This document shows, one piece after another, positions 36,429 through 44,321 of a stretch of 64,000 nt of DNA. Every line of letters begins with the position of its first letter. The first letter of the stretch is position 1. The stretch covers positions 1,364,001 to 1,428,000 of the forward strand of contig NZ_PHUE01000001.1 of NCBI RefSeq assembly GCF_002813295.1, in the 5' to 3' direction. Both the position numbers and the translations under genes were made by a program. This DNA is from Flavobacterium sp. 5 (GTDB taxonomy: Bacteria; Bacteroidota; Bacteroidia; Flavobacteriales; Flavobacteriaceae). The notes beneath the pieces are model-generated. The model was not told where the DNA came from. It worked only from the letters and a program-made list of their open reading frames with translations, and searched no databases.

Positions 36429-36836
36429 ATGGAAAATCTTTTAGAGAATGATATTACAGGAACAATAGGTACACAAAAGTACTTGTGTACCATTTCATGG
36501 CGCAATGGAAAATTGCTAATGGATGAACCTGAAAGCGTGGGTGGAAATGATTTGGGTCCAGATCCTTTTTCGACACTTTTGGCTTCATTGGCAGGTTGTA
36601 CTTTATCTACATTGCGAATGTATATTGACAGGAAAGGCTGGGATATTCCAGAGATTAATATTTCTTTAAATATATCTCAAGAAAATGATCCAGAATTGAC
36701 AACAACTATTAGTCGTTCTATTAGTTTTCCAGCAACCATAGATGAAGACACCAAAAACAGATTGCTAATTATTGCCGAAAAATGTCCGATTTCTAAAATA
36801 TTAAAAAACAAAATACTAATCAATACCACTATTTAA
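36429..36836 (+). CDS. OsmC family protein
   Basis: A protein of 135 aa. Members detoxify organic peroxides or are uncharacterised relatives with two active cysteines. Here GPDPFSTLLASLAGCTLSTLRMY carries the first Cys and AEKCPISKIL the second, both in conserved places, so a thiol peroxidase activity is plausible. The gene lies between the YjdJ-like and YjdI-like genes with gaps of 23 and 2 nt, probably one operon. Confidence 0.9.
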   Translation: MENLLENDITGTIGTQKYLCTISWRNGKLLMDEPESVGGNDLGPDPFSTLLASLAGCTLSTLRMYIDRKGWDIPEINISLNISQENDPELTTTISRSISFPATIDEDTKNRLLIIAEKCPISKILKNKILINTTI

Positions 36837-36838
36837 TC

Positions 36839-37063
36839 ATGGATTCAAAAGATATCAAAAAAGAATACACCAATGGCGAAGTGACTATTGTATGGCAATC
36901 TGGAAAATGCATTCATTCTGCTATGTGTGTTAAAAATAATCCAGATGTTTTTCATCCAAAAGAGAAACCTTGGATTTTACCAGAAAACTCAACTTCAGAA
37001 AAAATTATAGATACTGTCAACAAATGTCCGTCAGGAGCATTGAGTTTTTACCTTAACAAATAG
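36839..37063 (+). CDS. YjdI-like (4Fe-4S) mono-cluster protein
   Basis: A protein of 74 aa of the divergent ferredoxin type (Fer4_19). It contains Cys24 and Cys30 in CIHSAMC and Cys63 in KCPSGAL. Only three cysteines are present, so a fourth ligand, perhaps His26, would be needed for a 4Fe-4S cluster. It starts 2 nt after the OsmC stop and overlaps functionally with the YjdJ/YjdI pair of enterobacteria. It probably transfers electrons or senses redox state; not established. Confidence 0.87.
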   Translation: MDSKDIKKEYTNGEVTIVWQSGKCIHSAMCVKNNPDVFHPKEKPWILPENSTSEKIIDTVNKCPSGALSFYLNK

Positions 37064-37066
37064 GTT

Positions 37067-37624
37067 CTATTCTAAATTTAATTTCCGAATAACTTTGGCA
37101 GGATTTCCAACGGCTAAAGAATTTTCTGGGATATCTTTGGTCACTACCGAACCTGCTCCTATTACACAACCTGCACCAATAGTAACTCCTGGACAAATTA
37201 CAGAGTTACCACCAATCCAGCAATCATCTCCAATAGAAACAGGCTTCGAACTCTCGACTGTTCTTCTTTCAAGAGCATTTAATGGATGAGTTGCAGTGTA
37301 GATATGAACTCCGGGCGCAAAGAAAACATTATTCCCAATAGTCACTTTCATCGTATCTAAAACGACACAATTGACATTAAAGTAAACATTCTCGCCCGAG
37401 TGGATATTATACCCATAATCACAATGAAACGGAGGCTCTATGTACAAGCGTTTATGAGAATTAGGCATTAACTCCCGAAGAATTGCTCGCGATCTTCCAT
37501 TCATCAAATATTCGGTAACATTCAATTTATGTAGTAATTTTTTAGCTCTGGTACGTTCTTCTGCAAGCTGTTTATCATTAGCAAAGTAGATTTCGCCCAA
37601 AAGCATTTTTTCTTTTTCGGTCAT
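37067..37624 (-). CDS. Sugar O-acetyltransferase (maltose acetyltransferase/LacA/NodL group)
   Basis: Left-handed beta-helix hexapeptide-repeat acetyltransferase of 185 aa. It begins with the maltose acetyltransferase N-terminal helical domain (MTEKEKMLLGEIYFANDKQL) and carries the catalytic His in TATHPLNALERR, the repeat region IGDDCWIGGNSVICPGVTIG and the VGNPAKVIR end. It should acetylate a sugar hydroxyl with acetyl-CoA in the cytosol. Its 3' end is 3 nt from the end of the YjdI gene, convergent. Confidence 0.92.
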   Translation of the reverse strand: MTEKEKMLLGEIYFANDKQLAEERTRAKKLLHKLNVTEYLMNGRSRAILRELMPNSHKRLYIEPPFHCDYGYNIHSGENVYFNVNCVVLDTMKVTIGNNVFFAPGVHIYTATHPLNALERRTVESSKPVSIGDDCWIGGNSVICPGVTIGAGCVIGAGSVVTKDIPENSLAVGNPAKVIRKLNLE

Positions 37625-37803
37625 TTTAAAAAAATTATATTTTTTAGGAAGTTATGAAACAGTGTTGAGTTGGTTTATATATCTAATATTATCTGCAACT
37701 TTATAAAACAAATGCAAGTTAATAATTGTTTATTAAGCATTTTAAAATTCTATAAAAACAATCAGATAATCAAAAACTAAAATCTACAACGCTCATTATA
37801 TAC

Positions 37804-39279
37804 TTATTTTTTACTCTCCAGTAACGCTTCGAGTAATTCTTCCATATCAACTACAGCATAAGTCGAAGAATAATCGGATACCGCATATGGCAAAATGAGG
37901 TTATTATTATGAATTATAGAACCACAAGAATATACAACATTAGGAACATAGCCTTCTCTCTCATCTTCCAACGGTGTCAATAAAGGTTCTGGAAGTCTCC
38001 CAATTTCTATGGAAGGATCATCCAAGTCCAATAAAGATGCGCCTATACAATATCTCCTCATCGCTCCAACACCATGCGTGATAACAAGCCAGCCTTTTTC
38101 TGTCCATAAAGGAGACCCGCAATTTCCAATTTGGGTAAATTCCCACGGATACACAGGTCTCTGTATAATTTGTGGGTTTTTCCACTGGTTCAATCGTAAT
38201 GAATACATCAGATAATTATTAACACCATCAATTCTGCCCAACATGACATACTTTCCATTTATTTTTTTTGGAAACAAAGCCATTCCTTTACTTTGCGACT
38301 CCTCTCCGTGCATAGGCATTACACGAAAGGTATAAAAATCCTCGGTGGTGATCACTTTCGAAAGAATCGAGTGTCCGTTATATGCAGTATAAGTCCCCAT
38401 AACAGTCTCTGAACCATCATCGTCAACAAATCGAACAAAACGAGCATCTTCAATTCCACGGCTCTCTGTATCGGATATTGGAAATATAACACGCTCAGAA
38501 ATATCAGAATCATGTTTGAATTGTATATCATAAAAAGAATTCATCAACCAAAGCACTTCTTCAAAAGCTTCTTGTTTCTCTTTGCTAATATTCGGGCTTT
38601 CTAACTCTGCAGTCAGCAAACCTTTAAATACTGAATATTCAAATTCATCTGGCAAATCATTCAGTAAAGTAGAATAAATATCCATTGTATGCATCTCTGC
38701 TAATTTGGACAAAATTCTTTTTTTATTAAACATCATTTTATGCAAAACTTCCGCTTTTTCAATGCTATCTCCACTTCGCATAATCCTGAGATTATTATCT
38801 TTATCAATAATACCTCTTCTGAATACTATTGATGAAACATGCCCCTCACCCGTTGCCCGAAACGAGATAATAATTCGTTTTTCACCTTTTTCTAAACCCG
38901 ATTGATCGAAATCTTCTATAATAGAAGGGTTAAAAAAAGCTGCCGATTCTATGGAATATTCCATAGTTAAATAAGAACCTATAAGCCATTTTCTTTCCTC
39001 TGACAACTCATCTTCATTGATTTTCATTTCTGCAATTATAGGCAGGACACATTCATAATGTCTATGAAATATGGCTGACAAATTTCTATGCCTCCTGGCA
39101 AATTCCCTGTTTATTTGCTCCAAAACATTCTTCACCTCCAAATCACTCATCACCAATATGCGACTAATCAATTCTTTAGTTCGTAGCTCTCCATTCATAA
39201 AATATCGAGCAACAACTCTACTAGAATCGGGCAAAAATTTTATGCTTTTTCGTGTAACAGATACTTTCATAATTTGCAT
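37804..39279 (-). CDS. GH130-type glycoside phosphorylase/hydrolase-like protein
   Basis: The C-terminal part (about residues 190-490) is a five-bladed propeller of the GH130 kind: SRGIEDARFVRF with the Asp/Arg pair, YTAYNGH, GRIDGVNNY, QIGNCGSPLWTEKGWLVITHGVG and YVPNVVYSCGSI. GH130 enzymes are mainly beta-mannoside phosphorylases. A 190-residue helical N-terminal extension and the 491-aa length match the longer GH130 subfamily. The substrate is unknown. The start may be Met4 at 39270. Confidence 0.82.
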   Translation of the reverse strand: MQIMKVSVTRKSIKFLPDSSRVVARYFMNGELRTKELISRILVMSDLEVKNVLEQINREFARRHRNLSAIFHRHYECVLPIIAEMKINEDELSEERKWLIGSYLTMEYSIESAAFFNPSIIEDFDQSGLEKGEKRIIISFRATGEGHVSSIVFRRGIIDKDNNLRIMRSGDSIEKAEVLHKMMFNKKRILSKLAEMHTMDIYSTLLNDLPDEFEYSVFKGLLTAELESPNISKEKQEAFEEVLWLMNSFYDIQFKHDSDISERVIFPISDTESRGIEDARFVRFVDDDGSETVMGTYTAYNGHSILSKVITTEDFYTFRVMPMHGEESQSKGMALFPKKINGKYVMLGRIDGVNNYLMYSLRLNQWKNPQIIQRPVYPWEFTQIGNCGSPLWTEKGWLVITHGVGAMRRYCIGASLLDLDDPSIEIGRLPEPLLTPLEDEREGYVPNVVYSCGSIIHNNNLILPYAVSDYSSTYAVVDMEELLEALLESKK

Positions 39280-39793
39280 TTTTTATTATACCACAACAAG
39301 TAAACATATTTTGAGTAGAGTTAAAAGACTATCTTTTTATTAAATACTACCCGATTACAAAAAAAATCGGTTTTCTGTAATAAGAAAACCTATAGAATAA
39401 AAAAATAATTGGAAGTTCTAGCCTTATCTCCAGTTTCAATTAATAATACTCCCTCTAATTTACATGAAAATTTGAAAAAATTCTAAAAAACGAAAGAGAA
39501 AATTCTTAATACTATTCAGAAAGCTTATTCCAAATATACAAAATAAAAAAAATAAGAAATTACCTTTTAACTAATTACAAACAAATTCATATTAATCCTA
39601 ATATATGATTAATATACAAAAAAAGGATTTCATAACACTAAACGTACAGGATATTAATTACTTGTAACCTATAAAACAATAAATACTCAATATAAGAAAA
39701 AGTTAATTAAACCTATCGTATTATTAAAACACCTGAATTAATACAACTAATTAAAAATCAGATATTAAATTCTTAATATTTGGCTTTTTATTT
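39280..39793. other. Long AT-rich intergenic region
   Basis: No gene is seen in 514 bp. On the minus strand GGTTTTC/GAAAACC (39369-39390) forms a hairpin followed by T residues, which could end a transcript entering from the right. A CAAATATA at 39531-39538 is a weak minus-strand -7 element for the GH130 gene. The operator before YceI begins at 39794. Confidence 0.5.
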
Positions 39794-39839
39794 CTTAATC
39801 TAGGTTAAGTGCCTCATCTATATTACTGCCGTAAATTTG
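39794..39839 (+). promoter_or_regulatory. FNR-box-like operator plus -7 promoter of the YceI gene
   Basis: CTTAATCTAGGTTAAG lies at 39794-39809 and a -7 TAAATTTG at 39832-39839, again 22 nt apart. The block around the palindrome and the -7 element almost repeats the pirin promoter at 35232-35277: 20 of 22 positions from the TTT before the palindrome through GTGCCT agree. It differs only in the two central bases. This points to one regulator for both genes. Confidence 0.7.
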
Positions 39840-39888
39840 TCTTATCAAAATGAAACAAATAAATTATTAAACAATAAAAAATAAAATT

Positions 39889-40416
39889 ATGTCTACAACA
39901 AAATGGGCAATTGACCCAACACACACAGAAATTGGATTTAAAGTAAAACACATGATGTTCACTAACGTTTCAGGAAAATTTGGAACTTACGATGCAACAA
40001 TCAGTACAGAAGATGATAACTTCGAAAACGCAAATATTGAATTCTCGGCAGACATAAGCTCTATTGACACCAACAATACTGACAGAGATAATCACTTAAA
40101 AAGTGGTGATTTCTTTGATGCAGAAACTCATCCTAAATTGACTTTCAAAGCAACTTCTTTTATTAAAGATGGAGATGACTATGAATTGACTGGTGATTTA
40201 AGCTTAAAAGGTGTTACAAAATCAGTAAAACTTCCTGCTGAATTCAGCGGATTAATGAAAGACCCTTGGGGAAATACCAAAGCGGGATTAAACATTTCTG
40301 GAAAAATAAACCGTAAAGATTGGGGGTTAAACTATAATGCTGCATTGGAAACTGGTGGTGTTTTAATAGGCGAAGATGTTCGTCTGAATATTGAATTACA
40401 ATTGATAAAATTATAA
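39889..40416 (+). CDS. YceI family protein
   Basis: Lipocalin-like protein of 175 aa, for a family that binds polyisoprenoids or other lipids. The N-terminal WAIDPTHTEIGFKVKHM, then SGKFGTYDATI, LKSGDFFDAETHPKLTF and the C-terminal INRKDWGLNY are all typical. There is no signal peptide, unlike E. coli YceI, so this form is probably cytosolic. Its promoter matches the pirin promoter. Confidence 0.94.
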   Translation: MSTTKWAIDPTHTEIGFKVKHMMFTNVSGKFGTYDATISTEDDNFENANIEFSADISSIDTNNTDRDNHLKSGDFFDAETHPKLTFKATSFIKDGDDYELTGDLSLKGVTKSVKLPAEFSGLMKDPWGNTKAGLNISGKINRKDWGLNYNAALETGGVLIGEDVRLNIELQLIKL

Positions 40417-40448
40417 TTCATTTCTCAAAAACTGATTTAACATCAATA

Positions 40449-40487
40449 CAAACCTCCCTACTTTATTAGCAAGCAGGGAGGTTTTGT
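40449..40487 (+). terminator. Rho-independent terminator after the YceI gene
   Basis: AACCTCCCT and AGGGAGGTT form a stem and are followed by TTTG. Confidence 0.82.
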
Positions 40488-40530
40488 TATATAACGCTTT
40501 TATCTTTCATTATAAATCCTAAAAATATAC

Positions 40531-40538
40531 TATTTTTG
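40531..40538 (+). promoter_or_regulatory. -7 element of fabD
   Basis: TATTTTTG matches TAnnTTTG, 45 nt before the fabD ATG. Confidence 0.55.
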
Positions 40539-40583
40539 CATCCCGATTTAATTATTAAATCATTCAATCATTAAATTTAAAAT

Positions 40584-41456
40584 ATGAAAGCATACGTATT
40601 TCCAGGTCAAGGAGCACAATTCACAGGAATGGGTAAGGACTTATATGAAAACTCAACATTAGCAAAGGAATTATTCGAAAAAGCGAATGATATTTTGGGT
40701 TTCCGCATTACAGACATTATGTTTGAAGGCACAGCCGAAGAATTAAAAGAGACCAAAGTTACTCAGCCAGCTGTCTTTTTACACTCTGTTATCTTGGCTA
40801 AAACTTTAGAAGATTTCAAACCAGAAATGGTTGCGGGGCATTCTTTAGGTGAATTTTCAGCATTGGTTGCCAATGGTGTTTTGTCTTTTGAAGATGGATT
40901 AAAATTAGTTTCGCAACGTGCTTTGGCAATGCAAAAAGCTTGCGAAATTACCCCGTCTACTATGGCAGCAGTTTTAGGATTAGCTGATAATATCGTCGAA
41001 GAAGTTTGTGCTTCTATTGATGGAGTTGTTGTAGCTGCTAATTACAACTGTCCAGGACAATTGGTGATTTCGGGAGAATTTTCAGCAGTTGAGAAGGCTT
41101 GTGAAGCAATGAAAGCTGCTGGTGCAAAACGTGCGCTACTATTACCTGTTGGAGGAGCATTTCACTCACCAATGATGGAACCTGCAAGAGAAGAATTGGC
41201 TGCAGCTATTGAAGCCACTACTTTTTCTACTCCTAGTTGCCCAGTATATCAAAACGTAACTGCTTCTGCAGTATCAGATGCAAATGAAATCAAGAAAAAC
41301 TTAATTATCCAATTGACAGCTCCTGTAAAATGGACGCAATCAGTACAGCAAATGATCGCCGATGGTGCTACTTTGTTTACTGAAGTAGGTCCAGGAAAAG
41401 TATTAGCTGGATTAATTGGAAAAATTGATAAAGAGGCTGCTACCGCGAATGCTTAA
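40584..41456 (+). CDS. fabD: Malonyl-CoA-acyl carrier protein transacylase
   Basis: Transfers malonyl from CoA to acyl carrier protein at the start of fatty acid synthesis. The family markers are FPGQGAQFTGMG, the nucleophile Ser87 in GHSLGEFSAL, the malonate-binding Arg in QRALAMQ and the catalytic His in GGAFHSPMM, with EVGPGKVLAGLI at the end. Length 290 aa is normal. It is a single-gene unit closed by the long inverted repeat downstream. Confidence 0.96.
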   Translation: MKAYVFPGQGAQFTGMGKDLYENSTLAKELFEKANDILGFRITDIMFEGTAEELKETKVTQPAVFLHSVILAKTLEDFKPEMVAGHSLGEFSALVANGVLSFEDGLKLVSQRALAMQKACEITPSTMAAVLGLADNIVEEVCASIDGVVVAANYNCPGQLVISGEFSAVEKACEAMKAAGAKRALLLPVGGAFHSPMMEPAREELAAAIEATTFSTPSCPVYQNVTASAVSDANEIKKNLIIQLTAPVKWTQSVQQMIADGATLFTEVGPGKVLAGLIGKIDKEAATANA

Positions 41457-41467
41457 TTAATACCAAG

Positions 41468-41529
41468 ATATATTAAATCAAAAAATCCCCAATTAAATTA
41501 CTAATTGGGGATTTTTTGATTTAATATAT
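41468..41529. terminator. Very long perfect inverted repeat, bidirectional terminator
   Basis: Two 28-bp arms (41468-41495 and 41502-41529) are perfectly complementary with a 6-nt loop AATTAC. Its core holds CCCCAATTA/TAATTGGGG flanked by A6 and T6, so it can work in both directions between the convergent fabD and galE genes. Confidence 0.92.
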
Positions 41530-41535
41530 AATCTC

Positions 41536-42549
41536 TTAAGAACGAATTTTCTGTTCCCATTTCCAGGCACTTTCCATAGCTTCTACTAATGTCAATTGTG
41601 CTTTCCAGCCCAAAATAGTATTTGCTTTATCTGTATTGGCATAAGCCGAAGTAATATCTCCTTCTCTACGACCTACAATTTTATAAGGTAGTTTTTGCCC
41701 ACTCACTTTTTCAAAAGCCTGAATCACTTCCAGAACTGAACTTCCTGTTCCTGTTCCTAAATTAAACGTTTCTACTTTATCTAAATTTTCTTTATTCAAT
41801 AAACGCTGCAAAGCAATTACGTGAGCTTTTGCCAAATCGACTACATGAATATAATCACGTACTGCTGTTCCATCTAATGTAGGATAATCATCCCCGAAAA
41901 CAGACAGTTCTTTTCTTAAACCAAAACCAGTTTGTGTAATAAATGGAACTAAATTCTGAGGAACTCCCAAAGGTAATTCCCCAATCTCTACAGATGGATG
42001 TGCTCCTATTGGATTAAAATAACGCAGCAAAATAGCATTTATAGAAGTTACTCTAGCTGTGTCTATTATAATTTCTTCTCCTATTTGTTTTGTATTTCCA
42101 TAAGGAGACATTGCTGCCTGGACAGAGGCATCTTCATTAATTGGCATTTCCTCGGCCTGACCGTAAACAGTACAAGAAGAACTAAAAATAAAATTAGCCT
42201 TCGGTTGTTCTTGCAATTCTTGGAGCAAATAAATCAAAGTATTAATGTTATTCTCATAATACAACAATGGATTTTCAACACTTTCTCCCACAGCTTTAGA
42301 AGCCGCAAAATGAATTACGCCAGAAACATCCTTATTCCTTTTAAAAAAATCTTGCACTTTTTGTTTTTCACGCAAATCTATATTTTCGAATGCAGTATTA
42401 ACTCCTGTAATAGCTGCAATTCCATCCAAAACTTCTATCGAAGAATTCGAAAGATTATCAATAATAATGACTTCAAAACCTTGATTTTGTAATTCTACAA
42501 CAGTATGTGAACCAATAAATCCTAAACCTCCTGTTACAAGTATTTTCAT
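41536..42549 (-). CDS. galE: UDP-glucose 4-epimerase
   Basis: Interconverts UDP-glucose and UDP-galactose for sugar and envelope synthesis. A Rossmann NAD motif (TGGLGFIGSHTVV), Ser-Ser at SSSCTVYGQ with catalytic Ser/Tyr in MSPYGNTKQIGEEI, RYFNPIGAH and the RDYIHVVDLAKAH block are all present. Length 337 aa is typical. It is last in a three-gene operon after a DegT-type aminotransferase and an NTF2-like gene, with gaps of 8-9 nt, suggesting a role in surface sugar synthesis. Confidence 0.95.
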   Translation of the reverse strand: MKILVTGGLGFIGSHTVVELQNQGFEVIIIDNLSNSSIEVLDGIAAITGVNTAFENIDLREKQKVQDFFKRNKDVSGVIHFAASKAVGESVENPLLYYENNINTLIYLLQELQEQPKANFIFSSSCTVYGQAEEMPINEDASVQAAMSPYGNTKQIGEEIIIDTARVTSINAILLRYFNPIGAHPSVEIGELPLGVPQNLVPFITQTGFGLRKELSVFGDDYPTLDGTAVRDYIHVVDLAKAHVIALQRLLNKENLDKVETFNLGTGTGSSVLEVIQAFEKVSGQKLPYKIVGRREGDITSAYANTDKANTILGWKAQLTLVEAMESAWKWEQKIRS

Positions 42550-42558
42550 TTTAAATTT

Positions 42559-43002
42559 TTATGATGGTAATTTATAAGCTTGTCTAGCAATAAGCAGCCA
42601 TTTATTTTTTTGCTTTTCCCAAATGAGCATAATACCAATTTTAATATCCTTATCTACTCCACCATCTTTAGTATGAGCAGCTAAATTATGACGAACAATT
42701 GCAACATCTCCGATAACTTCAATAGTTTGATCTTGAAATTCAATACTAACAAAATCAGATTCTCCACTCACAATTTTTTCAATAAAAACAGCTTTATTTT
42801 GAATATTACCACTAGAATGCCCATAGCTTAAACCCTCAGAAGTTAATTCTTTCAGTTTATTTCCATCGGCATCAATCATGGCTTGACGCAAAGTCTCGAC
42901 GCGAGCAGCAACAGCCATTTTTTCTTTAGATAAAAAATTATTCTGAGCTAACCCTGAAAACTGAAATAAAACTACCGCAACTATCAGAAAGAAATATTTC
43001 AT
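42559..43002 (-). CDS. Secreted NTF2-like (SnoaL/DUF4440-type) protein
   Basis: A protein of 147 aa with a signal peptide (to about residue 19, SGLAQ). A cone-shaped NTF2-like fold follows: ETLRQAMIDADGNKLKELTSEGLSYGH, then EVIGDVAIVRHNLA and a last strand NKWLLIARQAYKL. Such proteins bind small molecules or act as enzymes; the role here is unknown. It lies between the aminotransferase and galE genes, 8-9 nt from each. Confidence 0.78.
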   Translation of the reverse strand: MKYFFLIVAVVLFQFSGLAQNNFLSKEKMAVAARVETLRQAMIDADGNKLKELTSEGLSYGHSSGNIQNKAVFIEKIVSGESDFVSIEFQDQTIEVIGDVAIVRHNLAAHTKDGGVDKDIKIGIMLIWEKQKNKWLLIARQAYKLPS

Positions 43003-43010
43003 AAAATTTA

Positions 43011-44141
43011 TTATTTCAAAAACTCAATAATACTATCCGTTATGAACATAATTTGTTCATCATCCAATTCAGTATGCATTGGCAAAGCAATAACTTCTTT
43101 CACCAATTGATTTGTTATTGGAAAATCTTCTTCTTTGTAACGAGAATCCAAATACGCTTTTTGCGAATGCAATGGAATCGGATAATAAATAGCACAAGGA
43201 ATTCCTTTGTTTAACAAATGTTGCATCAACGCATCTCTATCGGCATCAATAATTCTCAATACATATTGATGAAAAACGTGGTCATCTCCATTTAAATCAA
43301 ATTCTGGAGTAACAATGTTTTTGTTACCTTCAAAAGCTGAATTATATTTTGACGCAGCTAAACGACGTGCTGCATTGTATTCATTCAAGAAAGGTAATTT
43401 AGCATTCAAAACACCCGCTTGAATACTGTCTAATCTAGAATTAACACCAACAACATCATGATGATAACGTTCGTACATTCCGTGATTTACAATACCTCTA
43501 ATTTTGTGAGCCAAAGCATCATCATTTGTGAAAATAGCCCCACCATCACCGTAACATCCTAAATTTTTAGAAGGAAAAAAAGAAGTCGAACTCACATGAC
43601 CAATAACCCCAGCTTTCTTTTTAGTTCCGTCAGCAAATGTATAGTTAGCACCGATCGCTTGGGCATTATCTTCAATTACATAAAGGTTATGTTCTTTGGC
43701 AATTGTCATAATCTCCTCCATATTCGCAGCACGTCCAAATAGATGTACTGGGACAATCGCTTTAGTTTTTGGTGTAATCGCTTTTCTAATCGCTTCAATA
43801 GAAATATTCATATTTGCCACATCAACATCTACTAAAACAGGTGTCAATTGTAACAAAGCAATAACTTCAACCGTAGCTGCAAAAGTAAAATCGGCAGTAA
43901 TCACCTCATCACCTGGCTTCAAATCTAATCCCATCATTGCAATTTGCAAAGCATCTGTTCCATTTGCACATGGAATTACATGCTTAACATCCAGGTATGT
44001 TTCAAGGTCTTTTTGAAATTGGTGAACTTGCGGTCCATTAATATAAGTATTGGTATCCAAAACTTCTTGAATCGAAGCATTTACAGTAGCTGCAATTTTA
44101 TCGTATTGACTTTTTAAGTCAACCATTTGTATTTTTTTCAT
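43011..44141 (-). CDS. DegT/DnrJ/EryC1/StrS family sugar aminotransferase
   Basis: PLP enzyme that transaminates nucleotide-linked keto-sugars used in surface polysaccharides. Recognisable parts are NTYINGPQVHQFQ, CANGTDALQIAMMGLDLKPGD, PVHLFGRAANM, EDNAQAIGA and the PLP lysine in SFFPSKNLGCYGDGGA, then GMYERYHHD and NSRLDSIQAGVL. Length 376 aa fits. It is first in the operon with the NTF2-like gene and galE. Which sugar is made cannot be read; WbpE- and PglE-like proteins are options. Confidence 0.92.
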   Translation of the reverse strand: MKKIQMVDLKSQYDKIAATVNASIQEVLDTNTYINGPQVHQFQKDLETYLDVKHVIPCANGTDALQIAMMGLDLKPGDEVITADFTFAATVEVIALLQLTPVLVDVDVANMNISIEAIRKAITPKTKAIVPVHLFGRAANMEEIMTIAKEHNLYVIEDNAQAIGANYTFADGTKKKAGVIGHVSSTSFFPSKNLGCYGDGGAIFTNDDALAHKIRGIVNHGMYERYHHDVVGVNSRLDSIQAGVLNAKLPFLNEYNAARRLAASKYNSAFEGNKNIVTPEFDLNGDDHVFHQYVLRIIDADRDALMQHLLNKGIPCAIYYPIPLHSQKAYLDSRYKEEDFPITNQLVKEVIALPMHTELDDEQIMFITDSIIEFLK

Positions 44142-44246
44142 GTATTCTTTTTTAGCATCCTATCTCTTAACAGGAACAATTAATAGAAGTAAACCTGCTT
44201 CAATACCAAATTTTATCACAATTCAGTACCTCTTAAACAAGCAGCA

Positions 44247-44277
44247 CAAAAATAGTTATTTAATGAGTTTAAAGCAA
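44247..44277 (-). promoter_or_regulatory. Promoter of the DegT-NTF2-galE operon
   Basis: On the minus strand a -33 TTG (44275-44277) and a -7 TATTTTTG (44247-44254) are 20 nt apart, as usual in Bacteroidota. The 5' UTR would be about 100 nt. Confidence 0.65.
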
Positions 44278-44321
44278 TCAAAATAACACAAAGAAAATGT
44301 ATTTTTACAAAAAAATCACAG

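Noticed and set aside
39369..39390. A small RNA gene in the long spacer before YceI
   Set aside because: There is a hairpin followed by T on the minus strand, but no promoter at a suitable place, so I only note it in the spacer entry.
41998..42492. Open frame of 164 codons antisense to galE
   Set aside because: It lies wholly within a well-supported gene and its translation is low-complexity and unlike any domain.
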